Origin: Streptomyces sp. NBRC 109706
Lineage (GTDB): Bacteria > Actinomycetota > Actinomycetes > Streptomycetales > Streptomycetaceae
Length of the DNA stretch: 64,000 nt
NCBI RefSeq assembly: GCF_000974485.1
Contig: NZ_BBOM01000005.1
Location: 1,038,289-1,102,288 of the forward strand
Direction of reading: 5' to 3'
Shown here piece by piece: positions 26,418 through 34,503 of the stretch. Position numbers and translations under genes: made by a program. The notes under the pieces were generated by a model. The model saw only the letters and a program-made list of their open reading frames with translations, was not told where the DNA came from and did not search any database. Positions within the stretch are counted from its first letter, which is position 1, and each line of letters starts with the position of its first letter.

Positions 26418-26518
26418 GGTGCAGAGTCAGATGCACCCTTTTGAGCCATCAACAGTGGTCTCGTCCCGGCGTACCGTATCGCTACCCGTAACGAACCCAC
26501 TGCCGGAAAGCCGCCATC

Positions 26519-27712
26519 ATGAGCCAACCGCTGTCCGGGCACCTCCTTCGCGGGCACCACCGCGACTGGCAGGTGCTCCCCGCGCAGAGCCAACTTCCCG
26601 TCCAAGGACGGATCAAGGCCCCGACCCCCAGGCCGAGCGTGGAGCGCTTCGACCCACGCTGTTTCCTCGACGAGGAGGACGTGCTGATCGAGCTGGCGCT
26701 CCTCGGCTTCGAACGCATCGCCCCGGTGTACCGACTCGGCCCCGAGGGCACCAGGGTGCACGGCTTTATCGAGGGCGAGGCGCTTTCCGTCTCCCGCCCC
26801 CCGGGCACCGCGCTGGCCCGGGCCGAACTCGACCAGCTCGCCGCCCTGTTCGGGCGGCTGGCGCAGATACCGCCGGTGGCCATGGCGCTGGTGCACAGCT
26901 GCCCGGTGCCGTCCAGGCCGCGCACCGGCCGGGACTTCCTCCGGGCGCTGGTGCGGTTCACCCGCCGGCGTGTCCATGCCCGACACCAGGCCGCGCTGGG
27001 CGGCCTGTTTCAGACCCTCGGGGTCGAAGCCGAGGTACTCAGCGTGACGGGGCCGCTTGTCAGAAGCGCGGCGCGAATGACCAACCGGCCGTTCTGCCTG
27101 CTCCATGGCGACCTGCACCGCGACAATCTGATCGTCGCCGAGGCCGACCGCCAACTCTGGACCATCGACTGGGAGTTGGCGCTGGTCGGCGATCCCCTCT
27201 ACGACCTCGCCACCCATCTGCACCTGATGGACTACCCACAGCCGCAGGAGCAGTCCATGGTGTTGCGCTGGGCGAGCGCCGTCGAGGAACGGCTGCCGGG
27301 CGCCGCCGAGGGAATGGCCAGGGACCTGCCGCGCTATCTGGCCTACAAACGGGTGCAGTCGGTCTTCACCGATGTGATCAGGCAGGCGATCGAGGTCCGC
27401 CAGGCGCCGCCGGGGCAGCGGGAGGAACGCCTGGTCAGAGCGGGCGAGTTGGTGGGCCGCGCGCTCGAACGAGCCGCCCGACCGCTGGGGCTGGGCCGAG
27501 TGCCCGGCCCCAGCGTCGTAGCGGGCGCGTTCGCCGCGTTCACCGCCGGCGTGAGCGCTACCGCACCGGCGCCTGCTCCCGCACCTCGGCCGCCGGGTCT
27601 CCGTGCCGCTCCAGCTCCACCTTCGGCAGGATCCGCGCCAACGGGGCTGGCAGCCACCAGGCGTGGCGGCCCATCAGCTGCATCGCGGCGGGGACGATCA
27701 GGCACCGGATGA
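26519..27712 (+). CDS. Aminoglycoside-phosphotransferase-like kinase
   Basis: A 397-residue reading frame. The first 330 residues are an APH-type kinase fold with the catalytic loop LLHGDLHRDNLIV and metal motif TIDWELALVGDPLYDLATH. The start lies behind cggaaagcc and gives a short N-lobe (GFERIAPVYRLG, HGFIEGEAL). The last 60 residues are Ala/Pro/Arg low complexity and overlap the convergent transporter gene by 155 bases, so the true product may end earlier in function. It could phosphorylate a small molecule tied to the GntR cluster. Confidence 0.85.
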   Translation: MSQPLSGHLLRGHHRDWQVLPAQSQLPVQGRIKAPTPRPSVERFDPRCFLDEEDVLIELALLGFERIAPVYRLGPEGTRVHGFIEGEALSVSRPPGTALARAELDQLAALFGRLAQIPPVAMALVHSCPVPSRPRTGRDFLRALVRFTRRRVHARHQAALGGLFQTLGVEAEVLSVTGPLVRSAARMTNRPFCLLHGDLHRDNLIVAEADRQLWTIDWELALVGDPLYDLATHLHLMDYPQPQEQSMVLRWASAVEERLPGAAEGMARDLPRYLAYKRVQSVFTDVIRQAIEVRQAPPGQREERLVRAGELVGRALERAARPLGLGRVPGPSVVAGAFAAFTAGVSATAPAPAPAPRPPGLRAAPAPPSAGSAPTGLAATRRGGPSAASRRGRSGTG

Positions 27713-29786
27713 TCACGGCGTCCACCAGGATCGCCACCGCCATCCCGAATCCCATCTGCTGCAACAGCCGGTCGGGGCTGAGCATGAAGGCACCGAAGAC
27801 CACCACCATGATCGCGCCGGCCGCGCTGATCACCGCACCGGTGTGGGCCAGGCCCTCCCGGACGGCCAACTGGTGGTCCCGGTGCCGCTCCCATTCCTCG
27901 TGCATCCGCGAGACCAGGAAGATCTCGTAGTCCATGGAGAGTCCGAAGACGATCGCGAAGATCATCACCGGGAGGTACGCCTCGATCGGCCCCGGCTCGA
28001 CCCCGAACCAGCCCTCCTGGAAGACCAGTGTCATCGCGCCCAGGGCCGCACCGATGCTGAGCAGGTTCAACAGCGCGGCCTTGAGCGGGATCAACACCGA
28101 ACGGAAGACGGCCATCAGCAGCAGCACCGACACACCGACCACGATGGCCACGAAGAGCGGCATCCGCTCGGCGACCTTCGCCGAGTAGTCCTCGGTGGCG
28201 GCGGTGGCGCCACCGACCAGATAGTCGGCACCCGTGCGCTCGCCCACGGCGGGCAGCACGGTGTCGCGCAACTCGCCCACCAACTCCGAGGTGGCCTCGT
28301 CCTGCGGGGACGAGGTGGGGAACACGACCACCGTCGCCACCTGCCCGTCCTCGGTGGGCCTCGGCGGCGTGACGGCCGCCACGGAGTCGAGCCCGGCGAC
28401 CGTCTCGGCGGCCTCCCCGGCCGCGGCCTCGGCGCCGCCCTCTCCGCCGTCGGTGACGATCACCAGCGGACCGTTGAAGCCGGGGCCGAAGCCGTCGGAG
28501 AGCAGATCGTAGGCGGCCCGACTGGTCGAGTCCGCCGGGTCGTTGCCGGCGTCCGCCATGCCGAGACGCAGATCGAGCGCGGGCGCGGCCAGCGCGAGCA
28601 GCGCCACCACGGCGGCCGTCAACGCGACCAACGGCCGCCGCTGCACGGCGCCGCCGAGCCGCCGCCAGGCGGTGCCGGTCGGCGGCTTGCCCCGCCCGGC
28701 CCGCTTCCTGGCCCGCGCCGGGAAGTGCCGGGCGAACCGGTCGCCGAAGAGGCCGAGCAGCGCGGGCAGCAGGGTGAGCGAGGCCAGCATGGTGGCCAAC
28801 ACCGTCAACGCCACGGACAGCGCGATGCCCTGGAGGGAACCGAGGCCGAGCGCGACCAGGCCGAGCAGCGCGACGATCACCGTGCAGCCGGCGAAGAACA
28901 CCGTCCGGCCTGCCGCGTCCAACGCGCCACGCGTCGCCCGCTCCGGGCTCGCGCCGGCCACCAACTCGGCGCGGTAGCGGGTGAAGATCAACAACGCGTA
29001 GTCGATGCCGACGCCCAGGCCGACCAGCATCATGACGTAGACGGTGTAGTCGGCGATGGTGAACAGGTGCGAGGCCAGCACGATGGCGCCCAGCGTGGAG
29101 CCGACCGCGAACAGCGCGGTGATCACGGGCAGTCCGGCGGCCAGCACCGAACCGAACATCAACACCAGGATCACCAGGGCGGCCAGAATGCCCATGCCCT
29201 CGGCGGCGCCCCCCTCCCCCTCGCCCAGCGCGCGGGCCGCGTCGCCGCCCAACTCGACCCGCAGCGCGTCGCTCTGCGCCTCCCGCGCGGTGTCCAGGAT
29301 GCGCTCGGTGTCCCCGACCGGCATCTGCTCGGCCGGGGTGTCCAACACGACCGTCGCATAGCCGACGGTGCCGTCGGCCGAGACGGCCGAACCGTCCTCG
29401 TACGGACTGTGCACGCCGGCGACCCTCGGCAACGTCGCGACCTCCGTCAGCATCGCCGCGACCCGCTCCTCGACGGCGGCCCCGTCGAGGCCGCCCTCGG
29501 CGTGCAACACGATCTCGACGGTGTCGCCGCCCTGGTCGGAGCCGTGCTCCTCCAACAGTTCGAGCGCGGCCTGGGAATCAGTACCGGGCAGCGAGTAGTC
29601 CTCCCGGTAGTCGTCCCCCACGGCCGAGGCCAACGCCCAGACCCCGACCAAAACCAGCAACCACAACCCGAGCGACGCCTTCCGCCACCGGAACGAGAAC
29701 CCGGCGAGCCGGGCGAACACAGAGCCGGTGCCCTCCGGGGGTTGCGCCGAACCGGCCGGCGGGCCGCCGTGCGATGTGGACCTCAT
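27558..29786 (-). CDS. MMPL/RND-family membrane transporter
   Basis: A 742-residue transporter with two halves of six helices and two extracytoplasmic loops. The first helix follows an N-terminal cytoplasmic stretch (RWRKASLGLWLLVLVGVWALA). GLGVGIDYALLIFTRYR and FGLSMDYEIFLVSRMHEEW are the RND helix-4/10 proton-relay motifs. Relatives export lipids or hydrophobic metabolites. aaggag precedes ATG 29786. No lipid genes adjoin it; direct repeats stand just upstream. Confidence 0.92.
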   Translation of the reverse strand: MRSTSHGGPPAGSAQPPEGTGSVFARLAGFSFRWRKASLGLWLLVLVGVWALASAVGDDYREDYSLPGTDSQAALELLEEHGSDQGGDTVEIVLHAEGGLDGAAVEERVAAMLTEVATLPRVAGVHSPYEDGSAVSADGTVGYATVVLDTPAEQMPVGDTERILDTAREAQSDALRVELGGDAARALGEGEGGAAEGMGILAALVILVLMFGSVLAAGLPVITALFAVGSTLGAIVLASHLFTIADYTVYVMMLVGLGVGIDYALLIFTRYRAELVAGASPERATRGALDAAGRTVFFAGCTVIVALLGLVALGLGSLQGIALSVALTVLATMLASLTLLPALLGLFGDRFARHFPARARKRAGRGKPPTGTAWRRLGGAVQRRPLVALTAAVVALLALAAPALDLRLGMADAGNDPADSTSRAAYDLLSDGFGPGFNGPLVIVTDGGEGGAEAAAGEAAETVAGLDSVAAVTPPRPTEDGQVATVVVFPTSSPQDEATSELVGELRDTVLPAVGERTGADYLVGGATAATEDYSAKVAERMPLFVAIVVGVSVLLLMAVFRSVLIPLKAALLNLLSIGAALGAMTLVFQEGWFGVEPGPIEAYLPVMIFAIVFGLSMDYEIFLVSRMHEEWERHRDHQLAVREGLAHTGAVISAAGAIMVVVFGAFMLSPDRLLQQMGFGMAVAILVDAVIIRCLIVPAAMQLMGRHAWWLPAPLARILPKVELERHGDPAAEVREQAPVR

Positions 29787-29804
29787 GACTGCTGCTCCTT
29801 CATT

Positions 29805-29842
29805 AGAGACGACGACTTGGACGACGACAGAGACGACGACTT
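29805..29842 (-). promoter_or_regulatory. Direct repeat upstream of the MMPL gene
   Basis: agagacgacgactt at 29805-29818 and again at 29829-29842, separated by a partial third copy ggacgacgac. It starts 19 bases before the MMPL start codon. Likely an operator or transcript-leader element. Confidence 0.55.
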
Positions 29843-29869
29843 ACAGGCGCCGGAACGGACCGGCCGAAC

Positions 29870-30719
29870 GGTGCCCCTGCGGCCGGCCGAACGGCGAGTC
29901 CTGAACGAACGGGGTGGGGCGGGGCGGCGGCCGGACGGGCAGGCGGGTGGGTGGTCGGTGACCGGGAAGGGCGCCGTAAGGGCCTGCGGCCGGCCGAACC
30001 GGAAGGAACGGCCGGGCCCCAAGGCCGAACACCACCCCGCCCTGGCGGGCAACCGGCTCCGGCGCGGGCCGGGGACCGCCCCCCGGCCCCGCCACCACCG
30101 CGCGGCGCGGCCCCGCCCAGCGGGCAGGCAGCCCGGCGCCTGCCGGGCTCGGCCCGGCCGCCGGCCGGCAGGCGCGCAACAGGCCAACGTCCCTCCCGGC
30201 GCGGGCAGAACCCCGCCCTGCCCACAAGCCGCGCAACCCGCCCCGGCGCCAGCCGGCCCGGCCCCACCCGCCTGCGGCCGGCCGGACCGCGAGCCGGGAC
30301 AAACAGCCGGCCCCGGAGCGGCCCAAACCGCCCGACGACCGACCGGGTGCCTGGGGGCCAGGGGGAACGGCCAGGCCCAAGGACCAAACCGGCCCCGCCG
30401 GCCAACTCCCGTCCGCAGGCCGGCGACCAACCGGCAGCGCAACCAGCCCCGGCGCCAGCCGGAACCCCGACCGCCGGCCGGCCACCATCGCCGCGCGGCG
30501 CAACCCGCCCAGCGGGGCAAAGCAGCCCGGCAGCGGGCCGGCAGGCACGCAATGGCCAACGCCCCTTCCCGCGTGGGCAGGACCGCGCACCGCCCACAAG
30601 CCCCGCAGCTCCGCCCCGGCGCCAGCCGGAACCCCGCCACACGGCACGGCCCCGCCCAGCGGGCAGGCGCCCCCGGCCGGTAGGCCGGCAGCGGCCGACC
30701 CGGCCCGGCCCGTCGGGGG
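29870..30719. repeat. GC-rich repeat field between MMPL and CydB-like genes
   Basis: A roughly 850-bp stretch without a credible gene. A module of about 150-165 bp (ccgcccagcgggcaggcag ... gcccacaagcc ... ccccggcgccagccgg) occurs at 30092-30256 and, diverged, at 30482-30630; parts recur near 30650. It opens long spurious frames on both strands. Confidence 0.8.
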
Positions 30720-31427
30720 CTAGCGCTGTGGAGGGGGGTGGTGGTGGAGGAGGGTGAGGAGCGCGAGGAGGAGGAAGGGGGTGAGGAGGGCCAGGGTTGG
30801 GGTGGGGGCCGCGTGGGGGGTGAGGGGGAGGCGTGCGCCGGCGAGGGGTGGCAGGGCCGCCAGCGACGCCCCGGTCAGTGCCAGGGAGCGGCCGGCGCCC
30901 CGCCCCGCCAGCTGTCGGGCCCGTTCGAACGGTGGTCCCGTCGCCCGGAGGGCGGCGAAGCCGATGCCGTGTACCAGCACCAGCAGCGCCACACAGACCG
31001 CGCTGAGCAGCCCGACCGCCGGCGGCGCCGGCCGTACCGGGGCCCCGCCGACCAGCGAGGCCAGCAGCCACCCCCAGGTCAGTACGGTCAGCCAACTGCC
31101 GGCCACCGAGGGCCAGTCGGCGCGCGGACGGATGCCACGGCCCACCAGCCGCAGCAGCGTGCCGCCGAGCAGCGCGGCCAGCAGCGGCGCGAGGCCGCCC
31201 AACTCCGGGGCCAGCGACGGGAAGCAGGCCAGCAGGGTGCCGGCCGAGGCGAGCAGCCACAGCCCGCCCAGCGGTCCGAAGGGCGCGGTGGCCGCCCGCA
31301 GGGAGGCCCGTTCGTCCGCGTCCCGGCCCAGGAACGGCAGCAGCATGACCAGGCCGAGGCCGGCGCCGCCGGTCACCAGATAGCCCGCCGTGAAGCAGCT
31401 CAGCAGGAGGACGGCGAGCTGCTCCAT
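30720..31427 (-). CDS. CydB-like membrane protein (cytochrome bd subunit II family)
   Basis: A 235-residue protein with about seven hydrophobic helices, starting LLLSCFTAGYLVTGGAGLGLVM. In place of the usual CydB opening FGADIG it has GGAGLG. No cydA partner is adjacent, so it is probably one of the short stand-alone CydB-like proteins of Streptomyces rather than a working oxidase subunit. ATG 31427 follows ggagga. The stop lies at the edge of the repeat field. Confidence 0.75.
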   Translation of the reverse strand: MEQLAVLLLSCFTAGYLVTGGAGLGLVMLLPFLGRDADERASLRAATAPFGPLGGLWLLASAGTLLACFPSLAPELGGLAPLLAALLGGTLLRLVGRGIRPRADWPSVAGSWLTVLTWGWLLASLVGGAPVRPAPPAVGLLSAVCVALLVLVHGIGFAALRATGPPFERARQLAGRGAGRSLALTGASLAALPPLAGARLPLTPHAAPTPTLALLTPFLLLALLTLLHHHPPPQR

Positions 31428-31507
31428 GGGGCTGGTCCTCCGGAGCGCGGGTGGCGGCGGGCTGTTCGGTCACCCGACAACAGTGGCCTCCGGAGGTGTT
31501 TCCGCAC

Positions 31508-31524
31508 GTCAGCCGCCAGCTGAC
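31508..31524. promoter_or_regulatory. Inverted repeat upstream of CydB-like gene
   Basis: gtcagc - cgcca - gctgac, perfect 6-bp arms, 81 bases upstream of the CydB-like start. The rest of 31428-31659 holds no gene. Confidence 0.4.
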
Positions 31525-31630
31525 ACTCTCGATACGCCAGCGGGCGCACGGCGGGGGCGCGACGTACTCCCCCGGTTGCGGTCCCCCTGGGAACGTCTCG
31601 GGGGAAGCCCCGACGCCGTCCCCCAAGGGC

Positions 31631-31651
31631 CCTGGGGCCCAGGGCCCCAGG
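31631..31651 (-). terminator. Hairpin after the response regulator gene
   Basis: cctggggccc - a - gggccccagg, perfect 10-bp arms, nine bases beyond the response regulator stop. Confidence 0.55.
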
Positions 31652-31659
31652 GCGGACGG

Positions 31660-32361
31660 TCAGCTCATCCAGCCGGGGGTGATCATGCCCGTCTCATAGG
31701 CGAGGATCACCAGCTGGGCGCGGTCCCTGACCGCCAGTTTGGTCATGATCCGGCTGACATGGGTCTTGGCGGTGGCCGGGCTGAGCACCAGCCGGCGGGC
31801 GATCTCGTCGTTGGTGAGCCCGGCCCCGACCAGGCCCATGACCTCGCGTTCCCGTTCGGTGAGCGCGTTCAACCGGGGGCTGGGGTCCGGCTGTTTGACG
31901 CGGCCGGCGAACTCGGCGATCAGCCGGCGGGTGATCGTCGGCGCGATCAGCGCGTCGCCGCGCGCGCAGACCCGGATGGCGTGCAGCAGTTCCATCGGCT
32001 CGGTGTCCTTCACCAGGAACCCGGAGGCGCCGGCGCGCAGCGCGCCGTAGACGTAGTCGTCGACGTCGAAGGTGGTCAGGATGACGACGCGGACCCCGGC
32101 GAGCCGTTCGTCCCCGACGATCCTCTCGGTGGCCGCGAGGCCGTCCGTCCCGGGCATCCTGATGTCCATCAACACGATGTCGGGGCGCAGCTCTTCGGCG
32201 AGGGCGACGGCCTCGGCGCCGTTGCCGGCCTCGCCCACCACCTCGATGTCCTCCTCGTCCGCGAGGATGGACCGGAACCCCGCTCGCACCAGCATCTGGT
32301 CGTCGGCGAGGAGCACTCTCACCCGTCTGACGTCGGGGTCTCCTGGGCGCGTCGTGGTCAT
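31660..32361 (-). CDS. NarL/LuxR-type response regulator
   Basis: A 233-residue regulator. The receiver domain has ADDQ (Asp20, Asp21), phosphoacceptor Asp66 in LMDIRMPG and Lys in FLVKDTEP. The LuxR HTH contains LTEREREVMGLVGAGLTNDEIARRL. The natural partner is a HisKA_3 kinase; one is encoded at 34504-35676 with three genes between them, so this is likely a separated two-component pair. Confidence 0.93.
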   Translation of the reverse strand: MTTTRPGDPDVRRVRVLLADDQMLVRAGFRSILADEEDIEVVGEAGNGAEAVALAEELRPDIVLMDIRMPGTDGLAATERIVGDERLAGVRVVILTTFDVDDYVYGALRAGASGFLVKDTEPMELLHAIRVCARGDALIAPTITRRLIAEFAGRVKQPDPSPRLNALTEREREVMGLVGAGLTNDEIARRLVLSPATAKTHVSRIMTKLAVRDRAQLVILAYETGMITPGWMS

Positions 32362-32418
32362 GGCAACCAGGGTAGGCGGGCGGCTGTGCGGGAGCCGGCC
32401 CCGGTACCCCGCCCGACG

Positions 32419-32784
32419 TCAGCCCTCGGCCGTCGCGCTCGTGATCCGCAGATACTGCCCGGCCGGGTCGAAGACGCGAAAGTCCGTCAGCCCCCAGGGC
32501 CGCGTCCGCAGCGGGTCGGCGAGCGGCCAGCCGCTGGCGACCACCCGTTCGTGTTCGGCCCTGATGTCGTCGACGCGCAGCACGATCTCACTCCCGTTGG
32601 GGGGTCGACGCGGCGCCGGGTCCGCCTCGTCGTGCTGACAGCAGGCGACGCGTACCTCGTCCCGGCGGACGACGACATGCTCCGGGGATACGGGCCCCTC
32701 GGGCGTCCGGAACCCCAGGACGCGGACGTAGAAGTCCACCAATGTGGGGACGTCCTTGTGGAAGACCTCATACGAAATGCGCAT
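32419..32784 (-). CDS. VOC/glyoxalase-like protein
   Basis: A 121-residue vicinal-oxygen-chelate protein with two beta-alpha-beta modules: the first starts ISYEVFHKDVPTLVDFYVRVLGF, and the second ends VFDPAGQYLRITSATAEG. Potential metal ligands are His8 region and a Glu in the NGSEIVLRV strand. ATG 32784 has aaaggga seven bases ahead. Substrate unknown. Confidence 0.85.
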   Translation of the reverse strand: MRISYEVFHKDVPTLVDFYVRVLGFRTPEGPVSPEHVVVRRDEVRVACCQHDEADPAPRRPPNGSEIVLRVDDIRAEHERVVASGWPLADPLRTRPWGLTDFRVFDPAGQYLRITSATAEG

Positions 32785-32805
32785 CACCGCACTCCCTTTC
32801 TCTTT

Positions 32806-32868
32806 CTCCGTCACGGAGTTCTCCGTTACGGGAGTTCTCCGTCACGGGAGTTCTCCGTCACGGAAGCG
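32806..32868. repeat. Nearly four 16-bp tandem units
   Basis: ctccgtcacgggagtt repeated at 32806, 32821, 32837 and 32853 with small changes. Each contains ctccgt/acggag symmetry. It lies between the VOC start and the lipoprotein stop, overlapping the VOC promoter region. Confidence 0.85.
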
Positions 32869-32872
32869 CCGT

Positions 32873-33547
32873 TCAGGAGGTACGGGCCGCGTCCAGCCGG
32901 TCGAGTTGGGCGGCGCCAAGCGTCTCCAGCAGGTCGGCCTCGCCGTCGACCCCGGACTCCTGGGCGTGCACGGCGCGCAGCAGCACGGTGCCCGTCCGCA
33001 TCTCCAGGACGACCGACCGTTCCGCGTCGTCCTCGACATGGATATAGCTGCTCTGGTCGCCCAGCGAAACGCCCTCGATCTCCGTGCCGGTGGTCACCAG
33101 CAGATGGCCGGTGGCGCTGGCGAAGGCCGCCTCGGCCGCCGACTGGTCGGCGAACGAACAGAGTTCGACGATCACCGACGCGTCGCCCGGGCCCTCGTAG
33201 CTCACCCGGCCGGACTGCAGGATGTCGACCGGCGGCGCCGGATCGACGGGATCGGCGCAGGTGGCGCCGCCGTGGGTGGCTCCCTCGACGGTGCGCTCAT
33301 AGCCCGGCGGAAGATCCTCCGACGGCACCAGCGCACCCAACAACTGCTCGGCCTGGTCCAGCACCGCGTCCTCGTCGACCGTCCCCTCCTCCAGTTCGAG
33401 GGGGGCCTCCTCCTCGGCGCCCGGCGGGTCCTCGACCGCGCCCATACCGTCGGCTGGGGTCACGCCATCACCGCTGTCGCTGCCGCAGCCGCTGAGTAAC
33501 ACAGCGCCCAGCGCGACGGTCAGCACCCATGGTCGTGCTCCGCGCAT
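32873..33547 (-). CDS. Lipoprotein, unknown function
   Basis: A 224-residue lipoprotein. Signal: VLTVALGAVLLSGC (lipobox LSGC at about residue 19). The mature start is very acidic (EDPPGAEEEAPLELEEGTVDED), followed by a domain with LLGALVPSEDLPPGYERTVEG, VSYEGPGDASVIVELCSF and VVLEMRTGTVLLRA. This resembles sensor or substrate-binding lipoproteins near two-component genes, but no family is certain. ATG 33547 was chosen because it places the signal peptide at the start. Confidence 0.8.
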   Translation of the reverse strand: MRGARPWVLTVALGAVLLSGCGSDSGDGVTPADGMGAVEDPPGAEEEAPLELEEGTVDEDAVLDQAEQLLGALVPSEDLPPGYERTVEGATHGGATCADPVDPAPPVDILQSGRVSYEGPGDASVIVELCSFADQSAAEAAFASATGHLLVTTGTEIEGVSLGDQSSYIHVEDDAERSVVLEMRTGTVLLRAVHAQESGVDGEADLLETLGAAQLDRLDAARTS

Positions 33548-33757
33548 CCCCAACTCACCTTCCCCGTCTGTCACTTCTCGTACTTTCGACACTAACCCCG
33601 CAAGGGGCGCGCGCGGCAGACCCAGAGCCGGACCCGGGCGCCCGGATGTGCGCCGCACACCCATGCGATGATGGCCGCGCGGTCGCAGCGGGTTCGCGCT
33701 CCCGCCCGGATTCTCGACCTGTTCGACCCGATGAAAACCACGACGGGATGACCATCG

Positions 33758-34486
33758 ATGCCTCTGCCCGCGCCCGATATCGCCCGCCTCTTCACCCTGG
33801 GAAGTGTTTTCCACGGTTCACGCGGCGAAACCAGTACCGTCAACGCGTTGCCCGAGGCCCCGTTGACGTTGCCCTCCGGGCGTGTGGCCGCCTGCGATCC
33901 GCTGATCGGGATCGAGGACGGCGTCGAGCCCTTTGTCGACGAGGTGCCGCCGGGCACCTATCCGGTGGTGCTGTCGATCGTCGAGGTGACGGAGCCCGAC
34001 GCGCCGGAGTTCGCCCATGACCGGGCCGCCGCCGCCTGGTTGCGGATCAGCGACGAGCCGGCCGTCCGCTGGTCGTTGGCGCTGGTCGCCGGCCAGGACA
34101 CGGCGGGGCTCTCGGACGAGGAGTGGATCGGCTACGGCGTGGACACCGGCACCGGCTGCTTCGTCGACGCCATGGCGGCGCCCCAACTCACCAACCTCCT
34201 GGGCGAGGACGGCGACGATCTGATCGACGCCATCTACGGCCGCGACGTACCCCCGCCGCCGCTGCCCAGCGCCGTGGTGGACCCGAGGTCCGGCTACGGC
34301 CTGGTCGGCTTCCCCACCGGCTGGGGCGACGGCGCCTACCCCACCTGGGTCGGCCACGACGCGACGGGCCGCGTCACCGGCTTCGTCACCAGCTTCTTCG
34401 TAGCCGACGACCCCGCCGCCGACGACCCAGCCGCCGACGCCCCCGCGACGGACGCCCCAGCGACGGACGCCGGGGATCAGGAGTAG
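33758..34486 (+). CDS. DUF4241 protein
   Basis: A 242-residue soluble protein. The pattern LTLPSGRVAACDPL, then VPPGTYPV, YGVDTGTGCFVDA and, near the end, SGYGLVGFPTGWGDGAYPTWVGHDATG is diagnostic of DUF4241, found in many actinomycetes and in bacterial toxin-immunity clusters. The tail is a low-complexity Asp/Ala/Pro repeat (ADDPAADDPAADAPATDA). It converges on the kinase gene with 17 bases between. Confidence 0.85.
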   Translation: MPLPAPDIARLFTLGSVFHGSRGETSTVNALPEAPLTLPSGRVAACDPLIGIEDGVEPFVDEVPPGTYPVVLSIVEVTEPDAPEFAHDRAAAAWLRISDEPAVRWSLALVAGQDTAGLSDEEWIGYGVDTGTGCFVDAMAAPQLTNLLGEDGDDLIDAIYGRDVPPPPLPSAVVDPRSGYGLVGFPTGWGDGAYPTWVGHDATGRVTGFVTSFFVADDPAADDPAADAPATDAPATDAGDQE

Positions 34487-34503
34487 CCGTCCCCCCTTCG
34501 CGT

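Noticed and set aside
27603..30683. Plus-strand reading frame of over 1000 residues
   Set aside because: Antisense of the MMPL transporter and repeat field; composition is Arg/Gln/His-rich, typical of a shadow.
29803..31626. Minus-strand reading frame of about 600 residues
   Set aside because: Covers the repeat field and part of the CydB-like gene in another frame; no domain.
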